In this document: positions 33,419 to 43,898 of the stretch, one piece after another | Position numbering within the stretch: the first letter of the stretch is position 1 | Layout: the number at the start of each line of letters is the position of its first letter | Assembly (NCBI GenBank): GCA_031296325.1 | Contig: JARLFY010000062.1 | Coordinates: 1-64,000, forward strand | Direction of reading: 5' to 3' | Length of the DNA stretch: 64,000 nucleotides | Origin: Acidobacteriaceae bacterium | GTDB lineage: Bacteria > Acidobacteriota > Terriglobia > Terriglobales > Acidobacteriaceae | The notes under the pieces: model-generated | The model's database searches: none | What the model was told of the DNA's origin: nothing | What the model saw: the letters and a program-made list of their open reading frames with translations, nothing else | Program-made: the position numbers and the translations under genes

Positions 33419-34294
33419 TTATAGCCCATAGACCGCAATCGCGGTTCCGCCAAAGACTGCATCCTGCTCGTTCTGGCTGAATCCGGCGAAGTAGCTGCGC
33501 AGCACCTCGAACCACTGCGCATACTCGCTGGCCAGCAGACAGATCGGCCAGTCGGAGCCAGCCATCAGCCGCTCCGGCCCAAAGACCTCGACCGCCAGAT
33601 CAAGATAAGGCTTCAGCGTTTCTGGAGTCCAGCTCTTCCAATCGGCCTCGGTCACCATTCCCGAGAGCTTGCAGCAGACATTCTCGCGCTGCCCCAGCTC
33701 GCGCATCCGCGAGGCCCACGGCTCCAGCTTACCTTTCGCAATTCGCGGCGTAGCCAGATGATCCAGTACGAACAACTGCTCTGGATGCTCGTCCACAAAG
33801 TAGATTGCATCGTCCAGTTGGCGAGCATGGATCAGAATCTCGTAGACCAACCCGCTCCCTTGCAGGGTGCGAATCCCAGAGTTGAAGTCTTCGCGCAGGA
33901 TGTAATGCTCGTCCTTCTCGTCGCGGATCAGATGGCGCAGCCCCTTCAGCTTCTCGCGCCCGTCGAACTTCTCCATTACTCCGGGAAATTCTTCGCCCGC
34001 AATCGGAGCCCAACCCACCACGCCGCGAATCGCGTCGGTCGTATCGGCCAGGTCGAGCAGCCAGCGCGTCTCGTCCATGGTCTGCCGCGTCTGCACGGCA
34101 ATTGTTCCATCGATTGCTGCGGTCGCCATCGCCGCTGTCAGGTCGTCGACCAGAAAGTCCCGTCGCAGAGCCTTCATCGGCTCCTCAATCCACCCATACT
34201 CTTCCACCGAGTAACGCCAAAGCTGGTGGTGCGCATCAATCTTCTCTACCCGTCCCGCTTCGCTCACTCGAACTCCTCCGGCAATCCCATCCAT
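33419..34294 (-). CDS. Amidohydrolase-family protein (fucono-/rhamnono-lactonase-like)
   Basis: EKIDAHHQLWRYSVEEYGWI...FVLDHLATPRI...CCKLSGMVTEA...RLMAGSDWPICLL. Confidence 0.87.
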   Translation of the reverse strand: MDGIAGGVRVSEAGRVEKIDAHHQLWRYSVEEYGWIEEPMKALRRDFLVDDLTAAMATAAIDGTIAVQTRQTMDETRWLLDLADTTDAIRGVVGWAPIAGEEFPGVMEKFDGREKLKGLRHLIRDEKDEHYILREDFNSGIRTLQGSGLVYEILIHARQLDDAIYFVDEHPEQLFVLDHLATPRIAKGKLEPWASRMRELGQRENVCCKLSGMVTEADWKSWTPETLKPYLDLAVEVFGPERLMAGSDWPICLLASEYAQWFEVLRSYFAGFSQNEQDAVFGGTAIAVYGL

Positions 34295-34445
34295 GCCACC
34301 GATCCAGTTTACCGCTGACCGGCCTCATGTTGAGTGCTTCTAACCACTGTAAAAACAATCCTAGCGACAGAATCATTTATTGATAACGAACTAAAGCAGA
34401 TAGAGTCTACTATGCAACACCCAATCCTCTGGCACTGGAGTCATC

Positions 34446-34997
34446 ATGAAAGTTGCAATAACCCTTGTTCTGTTGCTCTCTACCCTTGGAGCCGCTTCCG
34501 CACAGAAAGCCACTCTACCCGCCAAAGCTCCCTTTGTTGTTGCCGTCGATACGCTCCGCACAACAATGCTTCAGCTCTCCTCAAAACACACCATCACGGC
34601 AGAAGATGGCACAGTATTGCCCTACAACGTCTCCGTCATCGATGTCTCTGCCAATCCTTCAACCTGCACCGTTACCTGGAAGAATCGGGTCGATCTTGGA
34701 AGCGGGAGCAGGATCGACACTGTTGCGGTCAATGTCAGAGGGATTCAAAAGGTGAACTCGCTCTCCTCAACACATACAAAGATGAAGGCCGATCCAGCCA
34801 TTCAGATCGTCCAGATCCACATGAACCCGGAGACTCCGCTCTCTCGCACAACGGAACGATTCGATGCGGAGGGAAAACCGATGGGAACTCCTGAGACGAA
34901 TCAGGGGCCTGTGGCAACCATCTTCGCCAACTCGGAGTCTGAAGGCACGGCTGTCATCAAGGAATTTACCGATGTAATGACGACGTGCGGCCAGTAA
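34446..34997 (+). CDS. Hypothetical secreted protein
   Basis: Clean signal peptide MKVAITLVLLLSTLGAASAQ; no recognised domain. Confidence 0.6.
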   Translation: MKVAITLVLLLSTLGAASAQKATLPAKAPFVVAVDTLRTTMLQLSSKHTITAEDGTVLPYNVSVIDVSANPSTCTVTWKNRVDLGSGSRIDTVAVNVRGIQKVNSLSSTHTKMKADPAIQIVQIHMNPETPLSRTTERFDAEGKPMGTPETNQGPVATIFANSESEGTAVIKEFTDVMTTCGQ

Positions 34998-35068
34998 AAG
35001 CTAGTCTGTAGCAGAGACAAACGCCCTCAATCTTGCCTCGGAGATCGTGGGCGTTCTCTGCTTGTAAT

Positions 35069-35248
35069 CTGTCTAAAAACTCGACATTTATCTTCTGTCG
35101 TACGCGATGTATTGCCGAACGAAATCCGAGTCCCGGGGGCTAAAGCCCTTTGTGAATGTGCTGACTCTGTTGTCCGGGCTAAAGCCCGGACCTATCTCAG
35201 AGGCCAAGCAGGAGCAGAAACTGTGAAATTCCTACAGTTTTTAGACAG
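35069..35248. repeat. 180-bp segment bounded by 13-bp perfect inverted repeats (MITE-like candidate)
   Basis: ctgtctaaaaact (35069-35081) and agtttttagacag (35236-35248); interior has ggctaaagccc-type palindromes. Confidence 0.5.
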
Positions 35249-35279
35249 CTTCTTATGAAGTCGGAGCGAAGGAATGCCT

Positions 35280-35498
35280 CTACTTCTGCGTATAGAGCAG
35301 GTCTTTGATCGCCTGCCGACGGGCGGCGTTGGCCTCGCGCGAACTCTTCAGTTCATCGGCGTCCATGCGTTCCTTGCCGGTTGGCTCTTCGGCCTCTGGC
35401 GCGCTGCACTTCGGACAGCGGTTGGCAAAGCCGGGCTTGTCCGGCTTCAGTTCGAACTCCTCTTCGCACACCACGCAAACTTTGATTGGAAATGGCAT
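35280..35498 (-). CDS. Small zinc-ribbon-like protein
   Basis: MPFPIKVCVVCEEEFELKPDKPGFANRCPKCSAPEAEEP: CxxC...CxxC. Confidence 0.6.
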   Translation of the reverse strand: MPFPIKVCVVCEEEFELKPDKPGFANRCPKCSAPEAEEPTGKERMDADELKSSREANAARRQAIKDLLYTQK

Positions 35499-35744
35499 CG
35501 TCTGTACATCATACGATGCTCAATCCACAAACTGAAAGCACTCCGGTATCTGCGGGAACTTGCCACAAGCGAGTGGGATTCCTATAATCACCCTCATGTG
35601 GGTCGCGGCCGTCGATATGGCGCGGGGCAGATGATTTCACGCAAGTTGCAGAGAATTGAAGCATTGCCCGCAAGAGCCACTGGGTGGTGAGAAGCTTTAA
35701 ATCGTGGTGAGCAATTTTATTTATTAATGACTGAGGAGTCTTGA

Positions 35745-37160
35745 ATGAAGAAGGTAGTCTTAGCCTCTCTCCTGGCGTTTGCCGTCGTTGTCCCCAATCT
35801 TCCTTCTGCGTTTGCGCAGACCCCAGTCCAACTGGGATCGCAGCCTGCGGGTCAGGTTCAGATGCCAGAGGCCGAGTACTCGGCCTACAGCAACGCCATG
35901 AATCAGTCGGATCCAAGGGCTAAGGCCTCCGGCATTGAGGCATATCTGACGGCCTATCCAAGCTCTGCGGTTAAGCTGGATATGCTGGTCACGTTGATGG
36001 CTACCTATGGAACCTTCGACACGACAGGGACGAAGATTCTGGACGCCGCCGATCGTGTACTGCAGATCGATCCTACGAATCTACGCGCACTCACGTTTGA
36101 GACGTATCTTCGCAAGACAAACTCCGACTCTCTGACCGACGCCGCCGCCAAGCAGGCCGCGCTGGATGCGGCCGCCGGATACGCGCAGAAGGGACTGGTC
36201 GCACCGAAGCCAACCGCTACGGCGGATGCCGACTTCAAGGCAATGCAGGCACAGGCCTTCCCCATCTTCTACAGCACAATTGGAGCTGCGGCCCTGAACA
36301 AGAAGGACAGCGCGACCGCCATTGATGCCTATAAGAAGGAACTCGCCAACGCTCCCATCGCGAAGACGCAGGAGCCTGGACAACTGCTACAGGATACCTA
36401 CTATCTGGGCGTTGCCTACCAGCAGTCCACGCCCAGCGATCTGCTGAACTGCACCTTCTACGTCACGCGCTTCGTGACCTTCGCGCCGGAGCCGTACAAG
36501 ACCCAGATGACTCCGCTGGCCAAGTATTGCTACAAGAAGTATCACGGTGGAGATGACGGCTACGATGCAATCGTGGCTTCCGCAACGGCAAATCTGAATC
36601 CTCCCGCGGCTCTCTTCTCCTCGATCAAGGCTGCGCCAACCCCGGCGGAGAAGATTCACAGCTTCATCAGCACCACGCCGGATCTGGCCACGCTTGCCAT
36701 CGCCGACAAGGAGATGGTCTTCCAGTACGGATCGCAGGAAGACATTGCCAAGGTCTGGGACACGATCAAGGGCAAGTCGGTTCAGATTCCTGACGCCACC
36801 GTCATCGAGTCCACTCCGACCGTGTTGAAGGTTGCTGTAACCGAGGACGCAAAGCAGGCCAAGACCGCCGACTTTACCTTCAACCTGACTCCGGCCGAGG
36901 TGATCGCAGAGCCAGAGGCGAGCGCAACTCCAGCGCAGAAGGCTGCATACAAGAAGGCAGTCGCGGACGCCGCGAAGAAGGCGGATCAGATTGCTGCGGC
37001 GACGGCCGTCGGCAAGACCGTCACCCTGACCGGAACCTACGACTCGTTTGTCTCCAATCCCGTTCAGATCATCATGAAGGACGGCGATGTGGTGTTGAAG
37101 GTGGCCAAGGCTCCGGCTGCCGCAGCACATCATCCCGCCGCTCACGCTGGACACAAGTAA
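35745..37160 (+). CDS. Hypothetical secreted TPR-like protein
   Basis: Signal peptide MKKVVLASLLAFAVVVPNLPSAFAQ; helical repeats; strong coding character and SD-like gaggag upstream. Confidence 0.7.
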   Translation: MKKVVLASLLAFAVVVPNLPSAFAQTPVQLGSQPAGQVQMPEAEYSAYSNAMNQSDPRAKASGIEAYLTAYPSSAVKLDMLVTLMATYGTFDTTGTKILDAADRVLQIDPTNLRALTFETYLRKTNSDSLTDAAAKQAALDAAAGYAQKGLVAPKPTATADADFKAMQAQAFPIFYSTIGAAALNKKDSATAIDAYKKELANAPIAKTQEPGQLLQDTYYLGVAYQQSTPSDLLNCTFYVTRFVTFAPEPYKTQMTPLAKYCYKKYHGGDDGYDAIVASATANLNPPAALFSSIKAAPTPAEKIHSFISTTPDLATLAIADKEMVFQYGSQEDIAKVWDTIKGKSVQIPDATVIESTPTVLKVAVTEDAKQAKTADFTFNLTPAEVIAEPEASATPAQKAAYKKAVADAAKKADQIAAATAVGKTVTLTGTYDSFVSNPVQIIMKDGDVVLKVAKAPAAAAHHPAAHAGHK

Positions 37161-37180
37161 ACACCATACTCCTCAGTGAG

Positions 37181-37217
37181 AGAAGAGGCAGCCTTCGGGC
37201 TGCCTCTTCTGCGTTTG
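37181..37217 (+). terminator. Hairpin terminator-like
   Basis: agaagaggcagc-cttcgg-gctgcctcttct downstream of 35745..37160. Confidence 0.6.
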
Positions 37218-37263
37218 CATCCTCTACGGAGAACTGCACAAGGAGGTGGTTGGGAGAGGCGGG

Positions 37264-38094
37264 CTACGAGCCGTCTGCAATGCGGTTGGGAGGCTCGAAG
37301 CTGGGGTATTCGACCGAGACCAGAAAGAGGCCTGTGGCGGGAGCGGTCGGTCCGGCGACGGCGCGGTTGCAGGCGGCGAGCAGAGCCGGGATTGAGTCGG
37401 GGGCGATGCGATGCGCGCCAGCCTGAACGAAGGTTCCCACCAGATTGCGAACCATGTGATGGAGAAATCCGTTGGCCGTGACTCGATAGATGTAGAGTCC
37501 GTCGGCGGTGTGCCATTGCGAGTGGTCGATGGTGCGAAGGTTGCAGGGTGGCTCCGGGGTGGTGCGGGCTGTCAGATCGGGGTCGCTGGCGGCGAAGCTG
37601 GTGAAGTCGTGCGCACCAAGAACGTGGCGGGAGGCCTGATTGAGAGCCTCCAGATCGAGCGGCCAAGGGCAGGGCCAGACGAAGGGGGCAAGCATCGGCG
37701 GGCAGATGCGCTCAGTTGCATGGGCATCGGCGGGGGATGGCTTGAGCGGGAAGATGCGGTACTCGTAGGTCTTGCGGCGGGCGGAGTGGCGGGCGTGGAA
37801 CTCCGGCGGAACCGCCTCGACCGAGAGGACGCGGATGCTGGGCGGAAGGCAGCGGTTGAGCGCGCGGTGGAGATTGGCTGCGGGAATATGCGCGTCCAGC
37901 GCGAAGCTGGCGACCTGCGCATGGGCGTGGACTCCGGCATCGGTGCGGCCAGAGCCTTGCGGCAGGACGCGCTCGCCCACGGTGCGGTGGATGGCGTCGG
38001 CGAGAAGGCCCTGCACGGTGAGCAGGCCGGGCTGAACCTGCCAGCCTCGGTAGGGCGTTCCGTCGTAGGCGAGTGTAATCTTCCAATAAGTCAT
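37264..38094 (-). CDS. truA: tRNA pseudouridine(38-40) synthase TruA
   Basis: ITLAYDGTPYRGWQVQPGLLTVQGLLADAI; GSGRTDAGVHAHAQVASF; ARRKTYEYRIF. Confidence 0.96.
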   Translation of the reverse strand: MTYWKITLAYDGTPYRGWQVQPGLLTVQGLLADAIHRTVGERVLPQGSGRTDAGVHAHAQVASFALDAHIPAANLHRALNRCLPPSIRVLSVEAVPPEFHARHSARRKTYEYRIFPLKPSPADAHATERICPPMLAPFVWPCPWPLDLEALNQASRHVLGAHDFTSFAASDPDLTARTTPEPPCNLRTIDHSQWHTADGLYIYRVTANGFLHHMVRNLVGTFVQAGAHRIAPDSIPALLAACNRAVAGPTAPATGLFLVSVEYPSFEPPNRIADGS

Positions 38095-38366
38095 GCTGTG
38101 AATTGCACGTTATCACGAATGAGGGGGGCAAGGCGCGGCGTTATGGTACCGACTGGTATACTTAAATCTCCGCTGCGGCGCAAAGCCGGGGCGGGGAAGT
38201 GAATTGGAACTGGATGGGCTACGCTTTCGTAGGTACTTGAAGGCCGGGTGCGGCTGATTTCAACTTGGCAGTTTGTCTGCGGGATTCTGTTGGTGCCTTG
38301 AATCATCATGTCGTCGATAACCGTTTTACATAGACCTTGAGCAGGAAGAGTTTGGAGAAGATAAAC

Positions 38367-40454
38367 GTGAGATTGAGAGATCTGCAGGCTACGGCGGCGA
38401 TTGCGCTGCTTCTGGTTCAGACGGGCGGCTCCGCGCAGTTGGCAGGGGCGCAGACGGGGGCGGCTCCGGTTGCCGCAACTCAGGGAACACTGCCCGCGGC
38501 TCCGACTTCGGCTTCAAGGCCGATGGAACCAAAGCTGATGGGGCCGCTGTATCTACGCGATACGGACAAGGACTACACGCAGTTGAAGCCGATGTTCAGA
38601 AATCCTCTGAAGCCGTATACGGCGACCGATGTGCCGTTGCCACGGCTGGGAAATACTCCCCGTCTGGACTCTCTGGTGCGCGATGGCAAGATCTATCTGA
38701 GCCTGTCGGACGCAGTGGTTCTGGCGCTGGAGAACAACTTCGACATCGCCATTGCGCGGATCAATCTGGACATTGCGGACACTGACATCCTGCGCGCCAA
38801 GGCTGGTTCGAGCCTGCGCGGAGTCTCGACCGGCGTAGTTGAAAATACGCTGGGTGGATCGGGAACCACGGTGACCGGCGGCGGCGGGCCGGGCGGTACG
38901 ACGGAAGGAACGGGAGGCACGGGTTCGGGCGCGTCAGGTCTGGTGCTGAGTACCAACGGCGGCGGGCCGGAACCTGAGACTCTTGATCCGACGTTGAGCG
39001 GGACTGGCGAGTTCGAGCGTGCAACGACCCAGCAGACCAGCGTGTTTTCGCCGGCATCGACGAGCAACACCTTGACCGGAAATATCGCTTACAAGCAGGG
39101 ATTCCTGACCGGTACAGAGTTGGCCGTAACCTTCGATAACACGCGGGCGACGACGAATAATGCGTTCAGCACCTACTCTCCGTTGCTGAATACCTCCTTT
39201 CGTGCGCAGGTGACGCAGCATCTATTGCAGGGCTTTGGCCCGGCGATCAACGGGCGGTTTATTGTGCAGGCCAAGAACGATCGTCGGATTACTGACTCTG
39301 CCTTTCGCCAGCAGTTGTTGTACACGGTCAATCAGGTGGAGAACATCTACTGGGGACTGGTGAGCGCCTACGAGGACGTACAGGCGAAGGAGCGCGCGCT
39401 GGCGCAGTCGTCGCAGTTGACGGCGGACAATCGCAAGCAGTTGGAGATTGGCACGCTGGCTCCGCTGGATGTGGTCAACTCCGACGCAGCGGTGGCGACC
39501 GACAAGCAGGCTCTGGTGGCCTCGCAGTCGAATCTGGAGTATCAGCAGTTGATTATGAAGCAGGCCATCGCACGCTCGCTGACCGATTCGACGCTGATCA
39601 ACGCTCCGGTGATTCCGACCGATCGCGTGGCTCTGGATCGTTTGGCGGAGGAGGACGCCTCGCAGGACGAACTGGTGCAGCAGGCCTACGCCAACAATCC
39701 GCAGATCGAGCAGGCGGTTCTGAGTATGAAGAACAACGAGATCACCATCAAGGCGGAGAAGAATGGACTGCTGCCAACGGTGGACGCGTACGGCTTCTAT
39801 GGCACGGGTTCTGCGGCTGGCTCGATCAACTCGAATGCGGAGACGATCTGCCTGTCGAGTCCTTGCGCGGCGACGGTCAGCACGATTCCGGCAGGCTACG
39901 GCGGGGCTCTTGGAAACATCTTCAAGGGAACTTCCCCGGACTACGCGGTGGGAGTGAACGTCAGCATTCCGCTGCGCAATCGCGTGGCGCAGGCCGATCA
40001 GGCTCGCTCGCAGATGGAGTATCGTCAGGCGCAGATGCGCTTGCAGCAGCTTTATACGCAGGTGCGCATTCAGGTCATCAACGGGCAGTTCGCGCTGACC
40101 AATGATCGCGCTCAGGTGAAGGCGGCGCAGGCTGGGCGAGACTATGCGACGCAATCGCTGGACGCAGAGCAGAAGAAGTTCAGGCTGGGAGCTTCGACCT
40201 CGGCGCAGGTCTTGCAGCAACAAAGGAATCTGGCGACGGCGGAGAATACTCTGATCTCGGCGACGGCGGCCTATGCGAAGGATCGCGCGGCTCTGCTGCA
40301 ACTGCTATCGAAGACGCTGGATCGCTACAGCATCAGCATTACGGATGCGGCAACTGGCGTGGTGACGACGGCTCCGGTGATTCCCGGGCTGACGGCTCCG
40401 ACGGATCCGGCAGCGGCCAAGCCGATTGCGGTGGAGATGGCTCCGGCGCAGTAG
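38367..40454 (+). CDS. TolC-family outer membrane efflux protein (GTG start preceded by ggagaag)
   Basis: LSLSDAVVLALENNFDIAIARINLDIADTDILRAKAGSSL...QAQMRLQQLYTQVRIQVINGQFALTNDRAQVKAA...TLISATAAYAKDRAALLQLL; Gly-rich insert. Confidence 0.88.
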   Translation: MRLRDLQATAAIALLLVQTGGSAQLAGAQTGAAPVAATQGTLPAAPTSASRPMEPKLMGPLYLRDTDKDYTQLKPMFRNPLKPYTATDVPLPRLGNTPRLDSLVRDGKIYLSLSDAVVLALENNFDIAIARINLDIADTDILRAKAGSSLRGVSTGVVENTLGGSGTTVTGGGGPGGTTEGTGGTGSGASGLVLSTNGGGPEPETLDPTLSGTGEFERATTQQTSVFSPASTSNTLTGNIAYKQGFLTGTELAVTFDNTRATTNNAFSTYSPLLNTSFRAQVTQHLLQGFGPAINGRFIVQAKNDRRITDSAFRQQLLYTVNQVENIYWGLVSAYEDVQAKERALAQSSQLTADNRKQLEIGTLAPLDVVNSDAAVATDKQALVASQSNLEYQQLIMKQAIARSLTDSTLINAPVIPTDRVALDRLAEEDASQDELVQQAYANNPQIEQAVLSMKNNEITIKAEKNGLLPTVDAYGFYGTGSAAGSINSNAETICLSSPCAATVSTIPAGYGGALGNIFKGTSPDYAVGVNVSIPLRNRVAQADQARSQMEYRQAQMRLQQLYTQVRIQVINGQFALTNDRAQVKAAQAGRDYATQSLDAEQKKFRLGASTSAQVLQQQRNLATAENTLISATAAYAKDRAALLQLLSKTLDRYSISITDAATGVVTTAPVIPGLTAPTDPAAAKPIAVEMAPAQ

Positions 40455-40471
40455 ATCGATCGCAATACAAG

Positions 40472-40504
40472 AAAGGCCCGGGCAAACGCCTCGGGCCTTT
40501 TTTG
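40472..40504 (+). terminator. Rho-independent terminator
   Basis: aaaggcccgggcaaacgcctcgggcctttttt: GC stem plus T-tract. Confidence 0.88.
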
Positions 40505-40595
40505 TTGCTACTTCTACATCTGGCCAGTTCTTTTGGAATGGAGCCGCATCTAAAAACCTGTCAACAAACTCTGCGCGCGGACTGGCGGGCGTGAC

Positions 40596-42866
40596 ATGCA
40601 GAGCAGTGACGGGACGGCGGTGAGTGTGGCGCAGGCAAAGAGTTCGAGGGAGCGGCGGTGCAATACGCTGGCGGGTGCGGCTTCGGCCTATCTGCGCTCG
40701 GCGATGCGGCAGCCGGTGGAGTGGATGGAGTGGGGCGAATTGGCCTTCGAGCGCGCTGCGACGGAGGATAAGCCGATCCTGCTGGACATTGGCGCGGTGT
40801 GGTGCCACTGGTGTCATGTGATGGATCGCGAGTCGTACGAAGATGCAGCGACGGCGCAGATTATCAACCAACACTTCGTCGCAGTGAAGGTGGATCGCGA
40901 CGAGAGGCCGGATGTGGATGCGCGTTACCAGTCTGCGGTGGCGGCGATCAGCGGGCAGGGTGGCTGGCCGTTGACTGTGTTTCTGACTCCCGAGGGCAAG
41001 CCGTACTTTGGCGGAACGTACTTTCCTCCGCAGGATGGGTACGGTCGGCCCAGCTTTCAGCGCGTGTTGCTGACGATGGCGGAGGTCTTCGCTAGTCGCC
41101 GCGCTGAGGTGGACGAGTCCGCAGCGAGCGTGATGAGGGCGATCGAACACAACGAGTCCTTCTCGGGACGGGCGAGCAATCCGGGACAAGAGTTGGTGGA
41201 GAAGATGGCCGTGGCGGCACTGAAGAGCGCGGATCTGCGCTACGGCGGCTTCGGATCGCAGCCGAAGTTTCCCCATTCGAGTGCGCTGGATTTGCTGTTG
41301 GATCTGGCCTCGCGAGCGACGAGCGTTCCGGTAAAACTGGCTGGCGTGGGGGAGGGAACTGCGACGTTGGATGAGGCGGCAAAGCTCGTCGTGCAGCTTA
41401 CGCTGGAGAAGATGGCGCAGGGAGGAATCTGCGACCAGCTTGCGGGAGGTTTTCATCGCTACTCGGTGGACGAGCACTGGGGAGTGCCGCACTTCGAGAA
41501 GATGGCATACGACAACAGCGAGTTGCTGAAGAATTATGTTCATGCCTGCCAGACGTTTGGCAATGCGGAGTCTGCGCGAGTGGCGCGAGAGATTCTGCGC
41601 TGGATGGAGGAGTGGTTGAGCGACCGCGAACGGGGCGGCTTCTACGCCTCGCAGGACGCGGACATCTCGCTGGACGACGATGGCGACTACTTTACCTGGA
41701 CGCTGGAGGAAGCGTCCGAGGTATTGACGGCGGAGGAGTTGGCGGTTGCGGCTGCGTACTATGGCATCGGCGTGATCGGCGAGATGCAGCACAACACGGC
41801 GAAGAACGTACTCCATGTGAAGAGCGGGATCGATGCGGTGGCGCGCAGTGCAGGGGCAAGCGTCGATGAGACGCGGCGGCGTCTGGATGCGGCGAAGCAA
41901 AAGCTGTACGCGGCACGGCTGAAGCGACCGACTCCGTATATCGACAGGACGATTTATGTCGCGTGGAATGCAATGTGCATCTCGGCTTACATCCTCGCCG
42001 GACGTGTGCTGGACGAGCCTGAGGCGCGGGCCTTTGCGCTGAAGTCGCTGGATCGCGTACTGGCTGCGGCGTGGAGCAAGCAGAACGGGCTGGCGCATGT
42101 TGTTGCCTATGGCGAGAGTACGGATGAAGAAGCGGATTCCTCCGCTACGCTGCGGAAGGACAAGCAAACTGCGCTGCGGAACGATAAACAGAGGAGCGTG
42201 GCAGGGGTGTTGGACGACTACATCTTCCTCGGACACGCGGCGCTGGATGCGTGGGAGGCCTCTGGCGAGATGCGCTACTACGAGGCCGCAACGGAGCTGA
42301 TGGAGTGCGCTCTGGAGCGTTTCTATGATGCGACCGGCGGCGGTTTCTTCGACACCGAAAGACCTGCAGAGGGCGAGCGCAGGTTGGGCGCGCTGGGGAC
42401 GCGGCGCAAGCCTTTGCAGGATGCACCGACCCCGGCGGGAAATCCCATGGCGGCAGCTCTGTTGTTGCGCTTGCATGCGCTGAGCGGGCGCGAGGAGTTC
42501 GCTACGAGGGCGCAGGAGACGCTGGAGTCCTTTGCCGGAGTCGCCGAACAGTTTGGCTTGTATGCCGCGACCTATGCGCTGGCCTTGCAGCGGAGCGTGT
42601 TGCCTCCGGTGCAGGTCTGCGTGGTTGGCGACGACGCGACGGCGCGCGTTCTGGAGTCGGCTGCTCTGCGGCGCTATGCGGTCAACAAGTGCGTAGTGCG
42701 ACTGGGGCGCGCACAGCTTGCCGCGTTGCCGCCGGAGTTGGCTGCAACGCTGCCGCATCTGGCGCGGATCGAGGGAAGTTTTGCGGTGGTCTGTAGCGGC
42801 CAGTCCTGCCAGCCTCCAGTGCGAACGGTGGAGGAGATGCTGGCTGCACTGCGGCGGAGTTCGTAG
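40596..42866 (+). CDS. Thioredoxin-domain protein, YyaL/DUF255 (SPATA20) family
   Basis: CNTLAGAASAYLRSAMRQPVEWMEWGELAFERAATEDKPILLDIGAVWCHWCHVMDRESYED; GQGGWPLTVFLTPEGKPYFGGTYFPP. Confidence 0.92.
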   Translation: MQSSDGTAVSVAQAKSSRERRCNTLAGAASAYLRSAMRQPVEWMEWGELAFERAATEDKPILLDIGAVWCHWCHVMDRESYEDAATAQIINQHFVAVKVDRDERPDVDARYQSAVAAISGQGGWPLTVFLTPEGKPYFGGTYFPPQDGYGRPSFQRVLLTMAEVFASRRAEVDESAASVMRAIEHNESFSGRASNPGQELVEKMAVAALKSADLRYGGFGSQPKFPHSSALDLLLDLASRATSVPVKLAGVGEGTATLDEAAKLVVQLTLEKMAQGGICDQLAGGFHRYSVDEHWGVPHFEKMAYDNSELLKNYVHACQTFGNAESARVAREILRWMEEWLSDRERGGFYASQDADISLDDDGDYFTWTLEEASEVLTAEELAVAAAYYGIGVIGEMQHNTAKNVLHVKSGIDAVARSAGASVDETRRRLDAAKQKLYAARLKRPTPYIDRTIYVAWNAMCISAYILAGRVLDEPEARAFALKSLDRVLAAAWSKQNGLAHVVAYGESTDEEADSSATLRKDKQTALRNDKQRSVAGVLDDYIFLGHAALDAWEASGEMRYYEAATELMECALERFYDATGGGFFDTERPAEGERRLGALGTRRKPLQDAPTPAGNPMAAALLLRLHALSGREEFATRAQETLESFAGVAEQFGLYAATYALALQRSVLPPVQVCVVGDDATARVLESAALRRYAVNKCVVRLGRAQLAALPPELAATLPHLARIEGSFAVVCSGQSCQPPVRTVEEMLAALRRSS

Positions 42867-42993
42867 CTCTCGGCTAAGGCGGAGGCGATCTGGATTGCCC
42901 CGCTGTCGCTCGCAAGCGGCTCGCTTGTTATACTCAAAACTGTTCGGGCTGCATCCGCGAGTGTCCTAGACGGAGTGGCACTGGAGAATCTTT

Positions 42994-43890
42994 ATGAGCG
43001 TTACCCAGCTTCGCACCAGCACAGACACGCCTATCCGCCGAGTCACCTCCGACTCGCTCCTACAGAAAAAACTTGCGCACCAACCCATCTCCGCGATCAC
43101 TGCGTATGATTACCCCACCGCGCGACTTACCGACGAAGCGGGAATCGACATGATCCTGGTCGGCGACTCGCTGGGCATGGTCGTGCTTGGCTACGAGAAC
43201 ACGCTTCCGGTCACGCTCGATGAGATGCTGCACCACACCAAAGCCGTCGCCCGCGGTCTGCGCCGAGCCTTTCTGGTCGCCGACATGCCCTACGGCAGCG
43301 ACCACACCGGAACACGCGACGCCGTGCGCAACGCCCTGCGTCTGGTCAAGGAGGCTGGAGCGCAGGCGGTCAAGATCGAGGGCGGAGCCGAGCGCGCCAA
43401 GCTCGTTCGCCGCCTTACCGACGCGGAGATTCCCGTCGTCGCGCACATCGGACTCACGCCGCAATCGGTTCACAGTATGGGCGGATACCGTGTGCAGGGC
43501 AAGAGCCTTGAAGCCATCGACCGCCTCTGCGCCGACGCGCGAGCCCTGGAAGAGGCTGGAGCCGTCGCCATCGTTTTGGAGGGCATTCCGCGCGAACTGG
43601 CCGCCGTCATCACTACACAGAGCGGCATTCCCACTATCGGCATCGGAGCCGGCCCGGAGTGCGATGGACAGATTCTGGTCTTCCACGATCTGTTCAACCT
43701 CACCTTCTCTCCGTCGGCAAAGTTCACCCGCCAGTACGGCGACGGCGCGGCCTTCTTCTCGCAAGCGCTCCAGCAGTATCGCGAAGACGTGACTGCACGC
43801 AACTTTCCCAGCGACGCCGAGAGCTACCATCTCTCTCGCGAAGTTCAGGCTGAGTTTGAAGCCGCGCGCACACGAACCCGAAACGCATAA
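42994..43890 (+). CDS. panB: 3-methyl-2-oxobutanoate hydroxymethyltransferase
   Basis: ISAITAYDYPTARLTDEAGIDMILVGDSLGMVVLGYENTLPVTLDEMLHHTKAV; MGGYRVQGK; IPTIGIGAGPECDGQILV. Confidence 0.97.
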   Translation: MSVTQLRTSTDTPIRRVTSDSLLQKKLAHQPISAITAYDYPTARLTDEAGIDMILVGDSLGMVVLGYENTLPVTLDEMLHHTKAVARGLRRAFLVADMPYGSDHTGTRDAVRNALRLVKEAGAQAVKIEGGAERAKLVRRLTDAEIPVVAHIGLTPQSVHSMGGYRVQGKSLEAIDRLCADARALEEAGAVAIVLEGIPRELAAVITTQSGIPTIGIGAGPECDGQILVFHDLFNLTFSPSAKFTRQYGDGAAFFSQALQQYREDVTARNFPSDAESYHLSREVQAEFEAARTRTRNA

Positions 43891-43898
43891 GGATAACA

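Noticed and set aside
40305-42758. 817-aa minus-strand ORF antisense to the YyaL gene
   Set aside because: Arg/His/Gln-rich translation with no domain; typical antisense open frame of a high-GC gene whose sense strand has clear family motifs.
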